The notes under the pieces are model-generated. The model searched no databases, was not told the DNA's origin, and saw only the letters and a program-made list of their open reading frames with translations. DNA of 27,410 nt, taken from contig LRSR01011264.1 in the NCBI GenBank assembly GCA_001579985.1, forward strand, positions 1 to 27,410, read 5' to 3'. The position numbers and the translations under genes were made by a program. Shown here in pieces: positions 1 to 9,284 of the stretch (position 1 is its first letter; each line of letters opens with the position of its first letter). The DNA is from Hypsibius dujardini (taxonomy: Eukaryota > Tardigrada > Eutardigrada > Parachela > Hypsibiidae).

Positions 1-1
1 T

Positions 2-3000
2 GGTCCCATCTTTCTTCAGACATTTCTGGCTTTGTTGGACCAAATTGACTACAACGCGCGGAATCGTGTTCCGGTTCGCTTGTTGTCTGAAAACAGCTTA
101 GTCTTCGTCGATAAAGACCAACTTAATGCTATCCCGGTTCAACAGCACCAGGTACGACACAAATTCATCATTCTCTTATTTGGCATCATAATTTTGTTAT
201 TGTCTGTCTCGTCGGTTCTCCACGTTTATGCCTGGCTTTCTCATCGATTGGCTTCGGGTTTTGTTTTTATTTCTGAGCAAATTGGTGTCTCGTCTCTTGG
301 TGATCTTTTGGATCGTGCCTGGCGTCTTTGTCAGTTTTCGCTGTTCACTCGTTTCTCAGCTTCTTGCGTCTGTTTTTTTGTTAATTTTTTTATGTGGTCG
401 GTTCATCTGCATGTTTTTTTATGTATTGCTATTCCGGAATAAGGGAATAAAGGAACCAACACATTCTTTTCCTGCAGACATCGTTATCGGTCAAGGGATC
501 CTCGACCGTACCAGTGCAGAAGGACCACCAAATTGCCATCAACATGTGGTTTGAAGTTCGCCGCAGTCAACAACGCCTCATCAAAGAGAAGGATAAGCAG
601 CTGATTGGGCAAAGCTTGCAAGTCTACTGGAAGGACGGTGCCAATCAGCGCTGGTACTCGGCCTGCCTGAAGGGCTACAATCTCAAGGACCAAACCATCA
701 CCGTGATGGACTATAATGTCATCCAAGACAGAAAAGTAGATCCACGTCTGGAGGAGATTCAGGTGCGTTTGAGTTCGTGTTCTTTTTTCTAGCCTCCTTT
801 TTACTAGAGTGACTTTAAGTTTCCTACTTCCTTCAGATTGTCAAGGATTATGGCAGATCCACCGGTCCATCCACTTCCATATCTCCGACCCCAGTGGACT
901 TTGGCAGCAGAGCAGCCAGAAGTCGGCGGGCCAGCGTCAAGTCGGAAGTGTCCGTCAAGGCCACCAAAAAGCCGCGCACCTCCAAAAAGAACAGTCCCAC
1001 CCGGAAAGCGACACCTTCGCCGTCACCGTCGCCGTCACCGTCGCCGTCGCCTCCCCCGACCAAATCGGTGAGAGCCAAACAGAAGGGTTCCAAGTCAAAG
1101 CCCGGCGCGGCGGAGAAGGTCAAGCGACCACGCGGTCGCCCGCCGGTTGGCGTCATCAAGAAAAAGAAGGCTGTGATGCGCGCTAAAGTTGCCAAAAAGT
1201 CTCGAGGGCGGAAGAAGACTTCTGTGACTTCGGACGAAGACATGGATGACGAGGAGGACCAGGACGATGAGGAGGAGGAGGATGACGATGAGGATTTACA
1301 ATTGCAGGTATAGTGATTAGCAGCACATAGATTCCTCGTCGTTCAGGGAGACATCCGCAAGCCTAGATTGGATTAGTCTTGCCGGGCTCATTGATCTAAA
1401 ATGTACCGTTTTTTTTCAGGCAAAACCAAAACCTGAACCGTCACTCTCCATGAGCGATTCTGAGGATGACGAACCGACCTGGTCGCTTAGCAAACTGAAC
1501 AACAAACGAATCAAAACCATGCCTCCTCGTGCACCTGCGGGGGCTGGAGCTCCGCCACCGGCTAAAAAGAAGGCCGCCTCACCGATACCAACTCAGCAAC
1601 AGCGCCTGCCGTTGAAGAAACGCTTGGAGAAGAAGAGCGCGGACAAGCCTGAAGTGGCTGCAGTGTCGGCTCGTGTCGAATCTGGATCCGATGACGAGGA
1701 TTCTGTGCGGCGCAGTGCCAGCAGCTCCCCGCAGCGTGGTCGCAAAAAGGCAGCTCCCAAAAAGAAGGAGGCTCCGGTAAAGGCGCCCAAAGCGAAAGGT
1801 GCGGCTGCTGCTGCTGCACCAAGCCGAAAGGCAAGAAAGGGAACTTCTGAGAGTGAGAGTCCCAATCGCAGCATCTCCAGCCGCTCGAGGAAGCAACCGA
1901 TCTCTTATCGAGAGAAAAGTGAGCCGAGTGAGGACGAACGAGTTGTGGAGGTGCCCAAGGTGAGAAATCGTTGGAGAAACATGCAGGTTACCACGATAAT
2001 GTGTCTTCCCCGTACCGTCTCACTCTTGTTACCGTACATTTTCCCATAAAAGCATGGGTATTAACAATTAATTGCAGTGTACATTAAACTAAGTTGATCA
2101 TCTGAAGTACTTGCTATATCGGCTAATTATTTAGTGTAGCGTGTCATTAGACAAAACATTTGCTGTATCTATAGAGCGATAATTCCACCGATAATTACCT
2201 GGATTCCACTGAGATATCCCATTGTATGTTTTCATTTATGCGCAGATCAAGAATATTATTTGACATGTATTATCTATTCTTTTTTAAAATAGTGGATTGC
2301 TGCAGATAATCTTTATTTGGAAAGGGATGTACTGATGCGCGTGTTATATTGCGCATCCTTCAGATCTTTTCAGTCCTGTGACTTTTTATTTATTCTTAGA
2401 TGCCTGTCACTTTTCTTTCATTTCTCTTCTCCATGATGTTTTTTTCACACGTCCTGCTGCTTTCCTTACTAGTGTATCGTTGTCCCAAAGGTCGTGGAAG
2501 TGAAGCCGGTTGAAGTCGTCAAACCCAAGGTTCCCGCCTACAATCCGCTGAACGTGCGAAAGGTGAAGCCGAGGAAGCAGCAGGAGAAAGCACCCGTTTC
2601 ACCGGCTGCCGTTACCAATGTCGTGGCATCCGTCAGTGAGCCTGTTCCTATACGCTCACCGCAGCCTTCCAAAGATGCAGGATCGGTCAAGTCGCCAGTG
2701 GCAGTAAAATCATCCGATCACGAATCCGGGGAGAAAAACGGCATGCCGCATACACAGGGCCAGGATAACAGTAGCAACGAGATTTTAAAGAGCGCACTGG
2801 CTGCTCCGCCCGTCTCGGTTCCATCCCAATCGCACTCCAATGAGTGGAGCGAAGGAAGTAAGCCGGTGACTGCACCTCCAGTTAACAGCCGACCCACTCC
2901 CAAAAAGATGGCTCGCGTTGCTGGACAGCCTCAGGTTTGTGTTTAGCTTCCCTTCACTAAAGTCTCTTCTGCTGACTACATTTATTACCTCAAAACGCGT

Positions 3001-5914
3001 CCGATTTGCGCGCGTGTGTGTGTGTGTAAATGTGTGATTCTTTACGTCTTTGCAGGGTATCTCTAACGATTTCCCTCGTGAAGTAGCGGAACCTCTGCAT
3101 CAGGCGGACAATGCTGTGTTTCAGCGTGGCGGCGGAGATCGTGGCAGCGGCGGTACTAGCCTGCCTCAACACTCTTTTGCTTCTGCGGCCACAGCACCGG
3201 TGCCTTCGCAGCAGCAGCAGCAGGCTCCCTCAGTTGTGCCCCAGCCATCCCCGTCATCGATGGACTTTTACCAGCAGTCTCAGCAGCAGCAGTCGAGTCG
3301 TTATCCCTCTCAGCAGTTCGCGCAGTATCCGGGATATCTTCCCCAGCCGCCGGCAGCGGCGGCAACTCAGCCACAGCAGCGTGGCCATCAACAACAGTCA
3401 TCGACCACCAACACTCCCTCGCCCTTCCGAGCGACCACGCCTTCTCCGTTTGTCCCACGTAATTCACCGGTCAGCAATCCACAGCAGCAACAGCAACAGA
3501 ATCAAACTTCGCAGTCTTCCTATCGCACCGGTAGCGGCACTCATTCGGGATCAGGCAATGCGGCCCAGTATGCGGGGGCCCAGTCGCATCAGCAGTCGCA
3601 ACCTCATCAGATGTCTTCACAGAACTATCAAACTGGTACGGCATACGAACTTGACTTGCTTCTGTTAGTGGAAGCGGCGAATTGTTTGGCTACTTCTCGT
3701 GTGGCGATTTCTTCAATTCTATTGTAAACTTATCATGTTTTCGTCCCAGGCTCGATGATGTCACCGTACGGAGGTCCCGCGGGCTTCTACTATCCGGGAC
3801 ACCTTGGTGCCACGGGTGGGTTCCCCGGGGGCGCTGGAGCTGCAATTATGTGAGGGCTAACTTCATCATCGGCGCCTTAATGTTGTGCAGATCACATAAC
3901 CTCTTTTTAAATTGGTAGGTATGGAAATGCTGCGGGTTATCCGGTTCACATGCAGCAGAGCGGGCAGTGGGACCCCACAATCATGTACCCCATGATGACC
4001 GGTATGCAGCCCACTAGGGCCCAGGCGGAAGAGATGCAGCGTCTCGCGGCGGCGCAAATGGCCGCTAACAACCGGGCTGTCCGTACCACGGCAACGTCGC
4101 CGGATTTACGTCCTTCTCCTGGGGCCAGTCATTTAACTGGTAGGGAAATACACACAGTGCAGCTTATGTACGGTGTGTGTAATAGTTGAATGTGTTGAAC
4201 GGCTATGTGTTTTGTTTTGCTGTCTGTCTCGTCGGCGTTTAGGCTTTCCCATTTGTCTGTTTGTAGGTCCGCATGTTGTGTAGACTGACTGGCAACTTAA
4301 ATCTGATTCATTTGTTTTAGGGGTCATCACAGGCGCGATGCAGGCTTTAAATAACCTGTCGCCGCCACTAGGCGGTCCTTCTTTCGGTGCATATTCGTCG
4401 CCGAGCGTGGGAAGCAGCAGCTCGAAGCACTCCTCGTCCTCGATCAGTCCATCTCCGCAGACTGCTGGTTCCGTGTACTACAAAGACAACCACAGACCAT
4501 CCAGCACGCACAGCAATACCTCCTCCGGCAAGTCCGGCCGCACACCGGAGCCCTCTACCCATCGCAATTCCCCTATCCTACCCCAAGGCAGCATAGGTGG
4601 AGTGCAGTATACTTCCCTTGGAAATCCATGTAGGGCAGACTTGAACTAAATACGAATTATTACCGAGTGCTTCTGAAACAGTGTTATAAGATCTCTGTCA
4701 TGTTTCAGCGTTTACCCCGCCGTCTCACAAAGAAGCCCCCAAAGGCCGTGGACGCGGCGGTGGCGAAGCGGCGAAGACACCAAAGGTCGTCGCAGCGGCG
4801 TCAAAATTGACAGTCGAAGTCAAAGAGAAACCTCCCAGGAAGCCTCGAAGCAGGAAGAAGCCTGTGCCACCGACCCCAGCACCGGCACCTGTCATGTCAA
4901 TGCCGGGCCCTCCACCGCAGCAGCACATGGTTGGATCGAGCTCGCTTGCGGGTGAGCCGGGTTGCCCGTTGACCATGTTGTCGGCCATCGCAACATCCAT
5001 GATTCCGGTCGATGTGCAACTGCCCACAGGAGTGCCGCCGGTGCAGCACGTACCGCCCGTTCTGGATCAGAAGGAAACTGCGGTTATCCACAGTTCACCG
5101 GTTACCGTGGCTAATGTGGAGGAGCCGACTCGTACTGAAACTGTCGTAGTCGTCGCGGTAGCCTCTTCCCCCACCGCTGTGGAGACTTTGGTGGTCGAGA
5201 AGGTGTCGTTGCCTGAGACGGTTGCAGAGAGTCTGGTTAATGGACCAGTGGTCACTGAGCAGGAGGCACCTCCGATGTAAGTTTTCGTTAGTTTGGACCG
5301 GATACACATCAACACAGGCAGACAGACTAAAATGATTCTCGACGTATGGGATGTAGTCTAAAAGATGTTTCTGTAGCAGGGAACCGGTCGTGGAATTGGA
5401 AAGCAAAGTAGTCTCTCCCATCAACAATGGTGAAGCTGATGTTCCCGCCACGTTAGTTGAGGAGAAGGAAGCGCTTGTTGCCTCATCGGCCATACACGAG
5501 GCTGCTGCTCCGGTCAGTGAAGTCACCGCGACCTCAGATCAACATGTGGTTGATAACCCTGTCGCTGACCTGCCAGTTCCTGTCCAGGCTGAATCACCAC
5601 CACCAGCTTCCACTCCCACCGTGGTGAGCGATGTCACGGAGACCGTTGCGCCGTCTTCGGCTTCTATTGAGACGGCAGCACCTTCCGGCTTGTCCACGAG
5701 CCGGCCGATGCCCATTGTCAGCTACCCCAACTCGGACGAAGAGGAAGATGATCAGCCGAGACTGCGGATCTGCGAAGAGAATGTGGAAGATGAATCCAGC
5801 AAGCGGGTTGCAGCAGTGCAGCTACCACCACCGCCGCCGACACAGTCCGATACAGCTGAGCCCAGCAGCAAGGAGGGCAGCACTCTTCCCGTCCCTGACT
5901 CCACGAATCCTTAA
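2..5914 (+). CDS. KDM3/JMJD1-like lysine demethylase, N-terminal half (partial at 5' end)
   Basis: Eleven exons: 2-151 (open at the window start), 478-762, 837-1307, 1420-1959, 2473-2934, 3056-3635, 3750-3849, 3919-4139, 4321-4629, 4709-5276, 5380-5914. Together they encode 1406 residues in window. Residues about 1-150 resemble the N-terminal Tudor-like region of animal KDM3 proteins: a LLDQ...VRLL...LVFVDKDQL stretch, then QLIGQSLQVYW...RWYSACL and a VDPRLEEIQIV end, in the same order as in KDM3A. Next come an SP-dipeptide repeat, an AT-hook (KRPRGRPP, about residue 240), an acidic run (about 276-297), Lys/Ser-rich segments, a Gln-rich block in exon 6, Gly/Met/Gln stretches and a Pro/Val/Glu tail. 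The family removes methyl from histone H3K9 in the nucleus; this half carries no catalytic domain, so a targeting or scaffolding role is inferred. The TAA at 5912-5914 has no strong donor just before it, leaving it open whether this is a full gene or the front of the next CDS. Homology of the first 150 residues is fairly secure; the low-complexity part rests on frame and splice sites. Confidence 0.8.
837..1307 (+). other. KDM3 exon with SP repeat, AT-hook and acidic run
   Basis: This exon of the KDM3 N-terminal gene reads in phase 0 from an acceptor after ccttcag to a donor at 1308. It starts with the last residues of the Tudor-like region (IVKDYG). A 9-bp minisatellite at about 1018-1056 encodes alternating Ser-Pro. 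An AT-hook with an RGRP core flanked by Lys/Arg lies at about 1117-1150, and an almost pure Asp/Glu run at about 1228-1296. AT-hooks bind the minor groove of AT-rich DNA; acidic runs often contact histones or basic proteins. Their use here is inference. Confidence 0.7.
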
Positions 5915-6395
5915 AAGAGCGCAAGTCTTCTTTCTTGTTGAAGTTTTATCCTAGTTCTCTCCTTAGCCTCTCTCATCGTATCTTTTATTCATTCCAATTG
6001 TTATTTGCAAGTTTTACTGCTCTGGCAGGCGCTAGCGTGGTGGACGGTGGACTGCTTGTCTCTCTTCATGGGCAGATTGAATGTATTCTCTCCCCCTTTT
6101 CTCTCTCCCTTCTGTCGTGGAGTGTTTTTTACCTTGTGTCTTATTAGTACTGAAGTTGTTGCTGACTTTATCATTATTACGGAACGAGAAATTTGTTCAT
6201 GTTACCTGTTCGACTTCTTTTTATCACACTCGTATTGTATCTGTTTGTCTGTCTGATAAATAATAACAGAATGATAATGACCGGCGTCATCTCACCCCTT
6301 CTAGAACTCGATGGTCAAACAAAACAAATCACAACCAGATTCAGCGGCGGTGAGACAAGCAGAAACGTCTATGAATCCGAATAGCACACGACCAT

Positions 6396-6545
6396 TACAG
6401 TCAAAGTCGTGAGATTCGAACGACGTCACAGTGTCAGTTTCTACTTTACTGTCGCAAACTGCAAACTAGCAACGGCCGGCTCCGAGCAAACGGTTCGATC
6501 GAAATAAACTCACGCGACTGTTCGAATCTCAGGACTTTCACTGTA
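6396..6545 (+). mobile_element. MITE family A, copy 1 (about 150 bp)
   Basis: The element begins TACAGTCAAAGTC and ends with its near reverse complement (GACTTTCACTGTA). The inverted ends run about 27 bp and include a GAGATTCGAAC core. The outer TA at both ends fits a TA target duplication, as made by Tc1/mariner-type transposases. A second full copy lies at 7733-7881 in opposite orientation. There is no coding capacity, so it must be non-autonomous. Confidence 0.75.
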
Positions 6546-6703
6546 ATTGAATTCAATCAATGCGCTAATCTAGCCCTGACACTTTCAGGCACCGTAATGA
6601 GCACGCACTCAATACTCTCTCTCTTTTCGCGGATGTATAATATGATGTCCCCCGAATATCCTACAGTCCAGATTGAGGCCACCGGGCAGGAGCCGGGATC
6701 TAG

Positions 6704-6940
6704 TACACACATGGCCACAATTTTGGGTGGCAGAGTTCGAGGCATCAGGGTGGTCTGAGTTTGAGCCACTCTTGAGAAATTCCGCCAAAATAAACAAGTT
6801 CAATCAATCGATCAATTGATTAAAGGCTGCATGGTCAGCTGTGGTCAAGAGCGCGTGCGCGCGGTGACTTAATTCGGTTCGAACTCGGACCACCCTTTTT
6901 GGCTTAAAGTCTGCCACCCAAAATTGTGGCCACGTGTGTA
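6704..6940. mobile_element. MITE family B (about 237 bp)
   Basis: Inverted ends of about 31 bp match with a single difference: the left end begins TACACACATGGCCACAATTT and the right end is the reverse complement of TACACACGTGGCCACAATTT. The match continues as GGGTGGCAGA. Inner parts (GGTGGTC... and ...GACCACC) are also partly complementary. The tip TACACACRTGGC is shared with family C at 7154, which suggests the same transposase recognises both. No open frame of note. Confidence 0.75.
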
Positions 6941-7153
6941 GACTACCTGTAGTACAAGTCAAGAACATGGCCAAAAATCGACGGCATCCCGGAGATTCTT
7001 CCGGCCAGTGTCCAGAGCACCTCGATTCAACTAGAATGCCAAGTTAGCCACTCATTGTTTGGAAAGGAACAATGAATGAGGACGATCGGATAGACTTCCT
7101 TTGCGAAGACCATCGCTAGATGTGAAGTGTGGACAAGTACCGGTACGCCAATG

Positions 7154-7278
7154 TACACACGTGGCAAAAACATTGCGCTAACCGAGTCAAGCCATTACGC
7201 TCGTCGCATGGCTGCTGTACGCAGCTGTCGAGTTAAAGCGCTGAACTCGGTCAGTGCAAGGTTTTTGCCACGTGTGTA
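7154..7278. mobile_element. MITE family C, copy 1 (125 bp)
   Basis: The ends are perfect inverted repeats over 18 bp (TACACACGTGGCAAAAAC) and nearly so over 33 bp, ending in ACCGAG. The outer TA may be the target duplication. The centre contains GCATGGCTGCTGTACGCAGC, itself partly palindromic. Related copies lie at 14184-14311 and 16418-16543. The ends recall Tc1/mariner-like termini. Confidence 0.8.
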
Positions 7279-7732
7279 GTGTTGGTAGGACTAGTAGAAA
7301 CTGACAATGCGACTTGAAAAAATGCGCTGCTGTAGCAGAAATCGGAGTTGAAGTGCCCTTTGGTTTCTCATCTGAATTCTGGGTATTGGTTGAAGTTGAA
7401 TAGTTTTAATTATTATAGTTGTGTGTATAGTTGTTGTTATACTCGTGTGCCCCCCTTGGACTGGGACTCTGCCTACACTACCTACAAGCTGACCTGGCGT
7501 GACTTGTCATACAGACTACAGAGCGCCGCGTTGTCTGACGTAATTTGTGTGGAGCAACCGATTCGCTTTCATTGCACTTCTGTCAGAACAGAAAAAGTGA
7601 CAAAACTCTCCAGAAGTACGACTATTTTGTCGGAGTCATTCATTCTGAAGACCACAGTTCAACAGCCATACGCTTAACATCAAGCATTAATGTACTGTAC
7701 GTGGAAGTGTGCACGCCTTTTCTCTTTGGCAA

Positions 7733-7881
7733 TACAGTCAAAGTCCTGAGATTCGAACGGTGACGTGAGTTTGTTTCTATCGAACCGTTTGCTCAAAGCC
7801 GCCTGTTGCTGGTTTGGAGTTTGAGACAGTAAAGTAGAAACTAAACTGTGACGTCGTTCGAATCTCAGGACTGTCACTGTA
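7733..7881 (-). mobile_element. MITE family A, copy 2 (149 bp, inverted relative to copy 1)
   Basis: The reverse complement of this stretch aligns with 6396-6545 along its whole length, including the inner CAAACGGTTCGAT segment. The ends are TACAGTCAAAGTCCTGAGAT and its complement. Two inverted copies about 1.2 kb apart in one gap could pair in RNA if the gap is transcribed. Confidence 0.75.
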
Positions 7882-8074
7882 CTTGCTAGTTGCTACCACA
7901 GCAGTGTACGGTAGTACAGCCTGCGGTGTTCGACTTATTTTTGCGCTCTTCTTGGCCCAGCACAATCTCAACGTGGTTATAATCTACCGTGCTGTTTATT
8001 TTGCTCGCTCGCTGCACGCTACATTTTTACGTCTCTACTCTCTTCTTTCCTTTCCTTCTCGAACATGTCCTGAG

Positions 8075-8143
8075 GAACTTCTACCTTTGGCTGAACCTGA
8101 TCTGCAAGGAGAAGCTCTCTCTGGTTATCGTTTAGGATTGCCT
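8075..8143 (+). other. Possible small exon between the KDM3 halves (weak)
   Basis: A pyrimidine-rich tract (about 8038-8060) is followed by cctgag and then an open stretch reading EELLPLAEPDLQGEALSGYR before GLGLP-like residues, ending exactly at a consensus GTAAGT donor at 8144. The frame is closed at the donor (phase 0), whereas the next supported acceptor (9274) needs phase 1 if it is coding. It therefore fits better as a 5' UTR exon of the downstream gene, or as chance. No homology recognised. Confidence 0.2.
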
Positions 8144-8235
8144 GTAAGTGATGCGGTTGCATTTTTCTCTCAGCAATCTTTGAGAAAGGCTGCGGTGGAA
8201 TAAAAGATGCCAATGTCATGCCATTTGTTGCTATG

Positions 8236-8242
8236 GATTGGG

Positions 8243-8297
<55 letters not shown>

Positions 8298-8328
8298 GTG
8301 ATTGGGTGATTGATTGATTGATTGATTC
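8236..8328. repeat. (TGAT)n microsatellite
   Basis: About 23 tetramer units, interrupted by TGGG variants near both ends. It lies in the gap between the KDM3 halves. The open frame on the reverse strand (Asn-Gln-Ser-Ile repeats) is a product of the repeat and not a gene. Confidence 0.9.
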
Positions 8329-8692
8329 AATAGCTTCTAATTGATTGAATGCTTATTTCATCGGTTTTTGTCTGCCTTTGCCTCCATTCTGTTTCGATAT
8401 CATGCATTCTGCAGTATTCCAAATGGAAAAAAAGAATTAGAACCGTTTCTGTGGTTGAAAAGCCGCTGCCGAATTGTTGATCAAATGTGCTTGATGACTT
8501 CTTCCGACCACATGATTGATCATTGAAGGACGCCGAACTTGTCCCACACCTTTTAGCTCGTATATTGTTGCTAGTATTTTTTCGGTCTTGTGGTTAGAGT
8601 TAAATTTTAAATGCGGAAAAATCTTGTTTCGAAATGTGGTTTGAATTTTGTTTAGCAGTGTGGAAACTGCACGCAAGCTCGTTCTTTTGTCA

Positions 8693-9085
8693 TTGATTAC
8701 TTGACTTCTAACAAATTTGCATGTTAATCAATCGATCACTCAATCACTCAATTGGCTTTAAAAATTGCTTTAGAAGCGAAACTACCGAATGCTGCCGCAG
8801 CAGCCGTGGTCGATCCTAGATTGATTGATTACTTGACTCCTAACAAATTTGCTTGTTAATCAATCGATCACTCAATCAATCAATTGGCTCAAAAATTGCC
8901 AGAACCGGAATTACCGAATGCTGCCGCAGCAACCGTGGTCGATCCTAGATTGATTGATTACTTGACTTCTAACAAATTTGCATGTTAATCAATCGATCAC
9001 TCAATCACTCAATTGGTTAAAAATTGCTTTAGAAGCGAAACTACCGAATGCTGCCGCAACAGGCGTGGTCGATCCTAGATTGACT
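8693..9085. repeat. Three tandem copies of a 130-bp repeat
   Basis: Units begin with TTGATTACTTGAC at 8693, 8825 and 8954 (spacing 132 and 129 bp). Each ends with a shared segment containing ACCGAATGCTGCCGCA and GTGGTCGATCCTAGATTGA. Copies differ by scattered substitutions and small indels. The first half of each unit is partly self-complementary (TTGATTAC... and GTTAATCAATCGAT). This is a short satellite-like array with no coding role seen. Confidence 0.85.
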
Positions 9086-9284
9086 GATTGGATTTTTCAT
9101 AATTATGGATGTTGATTGATTGATTTCTCAGTGGATTGAATAAATTACATTTCTTTTCTGTATGCTAGACTCCAATTCTCAATTGGATTGAACAATTACC
9201 GGCTTGCAGCTGCATTTTAATTCATATTTACTCTGTAATCACAAGTTAACGGAATTTCCTGTCTACATTTCAGCTGTTTCCACG

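Larger units (their letters stand above)
5915..9273. other. 3.4-kb gap between the two KDM3 halves: intron or intergenic
   Basis: I see no convincing coding exon with conserved sequence here. Instead there are two copies of one MITE family in opposite orientation (6396-6545, 7733-7881), a second MITE type (6704-6940), a third (7154-7278), a TGAT microsatellite (8236-8328) and three copies of a 130-bp repeat (8693-9085). A pyrimidine-rich stretch ending in ttcag precedes 9274 and looks like a good acceptor. A strong GTAAGT donor-like site sits at 8144. The gap could be one long KDM3 intron, or a 3' end plus promoter and 5' UTR intron of a separate downstream gene. Confidence 0.6.

Noticed and set aside
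1562-1896. Reverse-strand frames inside the KDM3 N-terminal exon
   Set aside because: Shadows of a Lys/Ala/Ser-rich coding exon whose forward frame and splice sites are consistent.
7348-7763. Forward frames of 72-109 codons in the KDM3 gap
   Set aside because: Not conserved-looking, no splice sites that fit the neighbouring phases; one runs into MITE copy 2.
8019-8330. Reverse-strand frame with NQSI repeats
   Set aside because: Translation of the TGAT microsatellite only.
9273-9274. Trans-splicing acceptor for the catalytic KDM3 gene
   Set aside because: The site is a good acceptor, but nothing in the sequence separates cis- from trans-splicing.
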